A DNA stretch of 8,507 bases from Spirochaeta sp. (GTDB taxonomy: Bacteria > Spirochaetota > Spirochaetia > DSM-27196 > Alkalispirochaetaceae): NCBI GenBank assembly GCA_027859055.1, contig JAQIBO010000519.1:1-8507 (forward strand), read 5' to 3'. The notes under the pieces were generated by a model. That model had not been told where the DNA came from. It did not search any database and saw only the letters and a program-made list of their open reading frames with translations. Shown piece after piece: positions 7,330-8,507 of this stretch (its first letter is position 1; every line of letters begins with the position of its first letter). The translations under genes and the position numbers were made by a program.

Positions 7330-8507
7330 GTGTCTGACTTCGTTCACCTCCACAACCATTCCGACTACTCTCTGTTGAAAGGAGCCGCCAGTATTTCCGG
7401 CATGGTTCGGCGGGCGAGTGATCTTCAGATGCCCGCCCTCGCCCTGACCGATGACGGGAACCTCTTCGGGGCGCTCACGTTTTACCACTCCTGTCGCGAA
7501 CGGGAGATCAAACCGATCATCGGATGCGATTTTTTCGTCGCCCCCAGCTCCCGACATCGCAAGTCCGGTCTCGACGGGGCCAATCGAAACGGAAAAGTCG
7601 TCCTGCTTGCCCGCAACCGAGAGGGGTACAAAAACCTCATTCGTCTGTCATCGATCGGGTACCTGGAGGGGTTCTACTACCGCCCCCGCATCGACCACGA
7701 GGTGATGGAAGCACACAGCGAGGGACTCCTTATGCTGACCGGGTCGCTTTCCGGAGAGATCCCGCGGTTGCTCCTTGCAAACCGAAGGGATGAGGCGCGG
7801 GAACTGCTCACGTGGTATCAGCGTGTGTACGGAGACGAGAACGTATATCTCGAACTCACCAACAACGGTATCCCCGAGCAGAAGGTCCTTGGCGAAATGC
7901 TCACCGAACTGGGACGCGCGGCAGACGTCCCCCTCGTTGCGGCCAACGACACCCATTACATTTCCCGGGCGGACGCGAACGCCCAGGACGTTCTGCTGTG
8001 CATCGGGAGCAACCGCAAAAAGTCGGAGACGAATCGCTTCAAGTTTTCCACTGAGGAGTTCTACCTCAAGGATGCGACGGAGATGCGCCAGATATTTCCG
8101 GAGCATCCCGAGGCGCTCTCCAACACCGTTGCGATCGCCGAGCGGTGCAACCTGGAAATCGATCTTCCGGGTCCCAAATTCCCGGTGTACGAGATCCCGG
8201 CAACGTTTCAGGAAAAAGATGAATACCTCCGCCACCTGGTGACCGAGGGACTGAAGGAGCGCTACAACCCGGTGAGCGACGAAATCCGCGCGCGGGCTGA
8301 TTATGAGCTGGGTGTGATCACTTCGATGGATTTTACCGGCTACTTCCTGATCGTATGGGACTTCATTAAATACGCACGGGATAACGACATTCCCGTTGGT
8401 CCCGGCCGCGGTTCCGGGGCAGGTTCAATCGTCGCCTACGCCCTCAAGATCACCGATATCGATCCATTACAGTACGGCCTGCTCTTTGAGCGATTTCTCA
8501 ACCCCGA
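7330..8507 (+). CDS. dnaE: DNA polymerase III alpha subunit, N-terminal 392 residues (partial, runs off right edge)
   Basis: The frame opens SDFVHLHNHSDYSLLKGAA, the hallmark start of bacterial DnaE, and carries the PHP domain (about 1-270). It then enters the polymerase palm with DFTGYFLIVWDFIKYARD and PVGPGRGSGAGSIVAYALKITDIDPL; the catalytic aspartates lie beyond the edge. DnaE is the replicative polymerase of the chromosome. The PHP metal site is degenerate: TDHG reads TDDG, IGCEF reads IGCDF, and AHD reads AQD, as expected when proofreading is left to a separate DnaQ-type exonuclease. I chose GTG 7330 from the family start. ATG 7300 is in frame and would add ten residues (MGPVVGYYGG). 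Neither has a strong ribosome site. The gene is a housekeeping neighbour, not clearly part of the upstream operon. Confidence 0.95.
   Translation, partial: MSDFVHLHNHSDYSLLKGAASISGMVRRASDLQMPALALTDDGNLFGALTFYHSCREREIKPIIGCDFFVAPSSRHRKSGLDGANRNGKVVLLARNREGYKNLIRLSSIGYLEGFYYRPRIDHEVMEAHSEGLLMLTGSLSGEIPRLLLANRRDEARELLTWYQRVYGDENVYLELTNNGIPEQKVLGEMLTELGRAADVPLVAANDTHYISRADANAQDVLLCIGSNRKKSETNRFKFSTEEFYLKDATEMRQIFPEHPEALSNTVAIAERCNLEIDLPGPKFPVYEIPATFQEKDEYLRHLVTEGLKERYNPVSDEIRARADYELGVITSMDFTGYFLIVWDFIKYARDNDIPVGPGRGSGAGSIVAYALKITDIDPLQYGLLFERFLNP

Overview
The window is GC-rich, gene-dense bacterial chromosome. The best guess for the host is a free-living spirochaete (Spirochaeta/Alkalispirochaeta-like). 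This rests on recalled family flavour: the DnaE N-terminus, a LoaP-type NusG paralog, and a double-psi beta-barrel envelope protein of a style I associate with spirochaetes. No rRNA or other taxonomic marker is present, so the assignment is tentative.

Layout. (1) Positions 1-567, minus strand: the N-terminal 189 codons of an exported RlpA-like double-psi beta-barrel protein, which runs off the left edge. (2) Positions 568-726: a divergent intergenic region with a 15-bp inverted repeat, a 13-bp tandem direct repeat and a plausible sigma70 promoter overlapping that repeat. (3) Positions 727-7277, plus strand: six tightly packed genes with junctions of 4-bp overlap, 1-nt gap, 4-bp overlap, 2-nt gap and 17-bp overlap. 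They encode a LoaP/RfaH-type NusG paralog, a soluble CapD/WbpM/PglF-like NDP-sugar 4,6-dehydratase, a DegT/DnrJ/EryC1/StrS aminotransferase, and the three subunits (molybdopterin, [2Fe-2S], FAD) of a xanthine-dehydrogenase-family enzyme. (4) Positions 7278-7329: a short intergenic stretch with a possible hairpin and a weak -10 box. (5) Positions 7330-8507: the first 392 codons of the DNA polymerase III alpha subunit (dnaE), running off the right edge.

How the genes may work together. The dehydratase and aminotransferase are the standard pair for turning UDP-GlcNAc (or a related nucleotide sugar) into a 4-amino-4,6-dideoxy sugar for surface glycans. LoaP-type NusG paralogs commonly sit with such polysaccharide genes. 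The unusual part is that a molybdenum-hydroxylase-like trio is fused to the same operon, and that the trio is visibly eroded. Two of the four ligands of the second [2Fe-2S] cluster are gone. The GGGFGGK-type, FRG-type and GQG-type cofactor motifs of the large subunit are missing, although the catalytic-type Glu in GxGE remains. The FAD subunit has lost the Asn of its GGN motif. I infer either a repurposed, possibly Moco-independent, paralog of the xanthine dehydrogenase family or an enzyme with altered electron transfer. It is the best candidate here for something undescribed.
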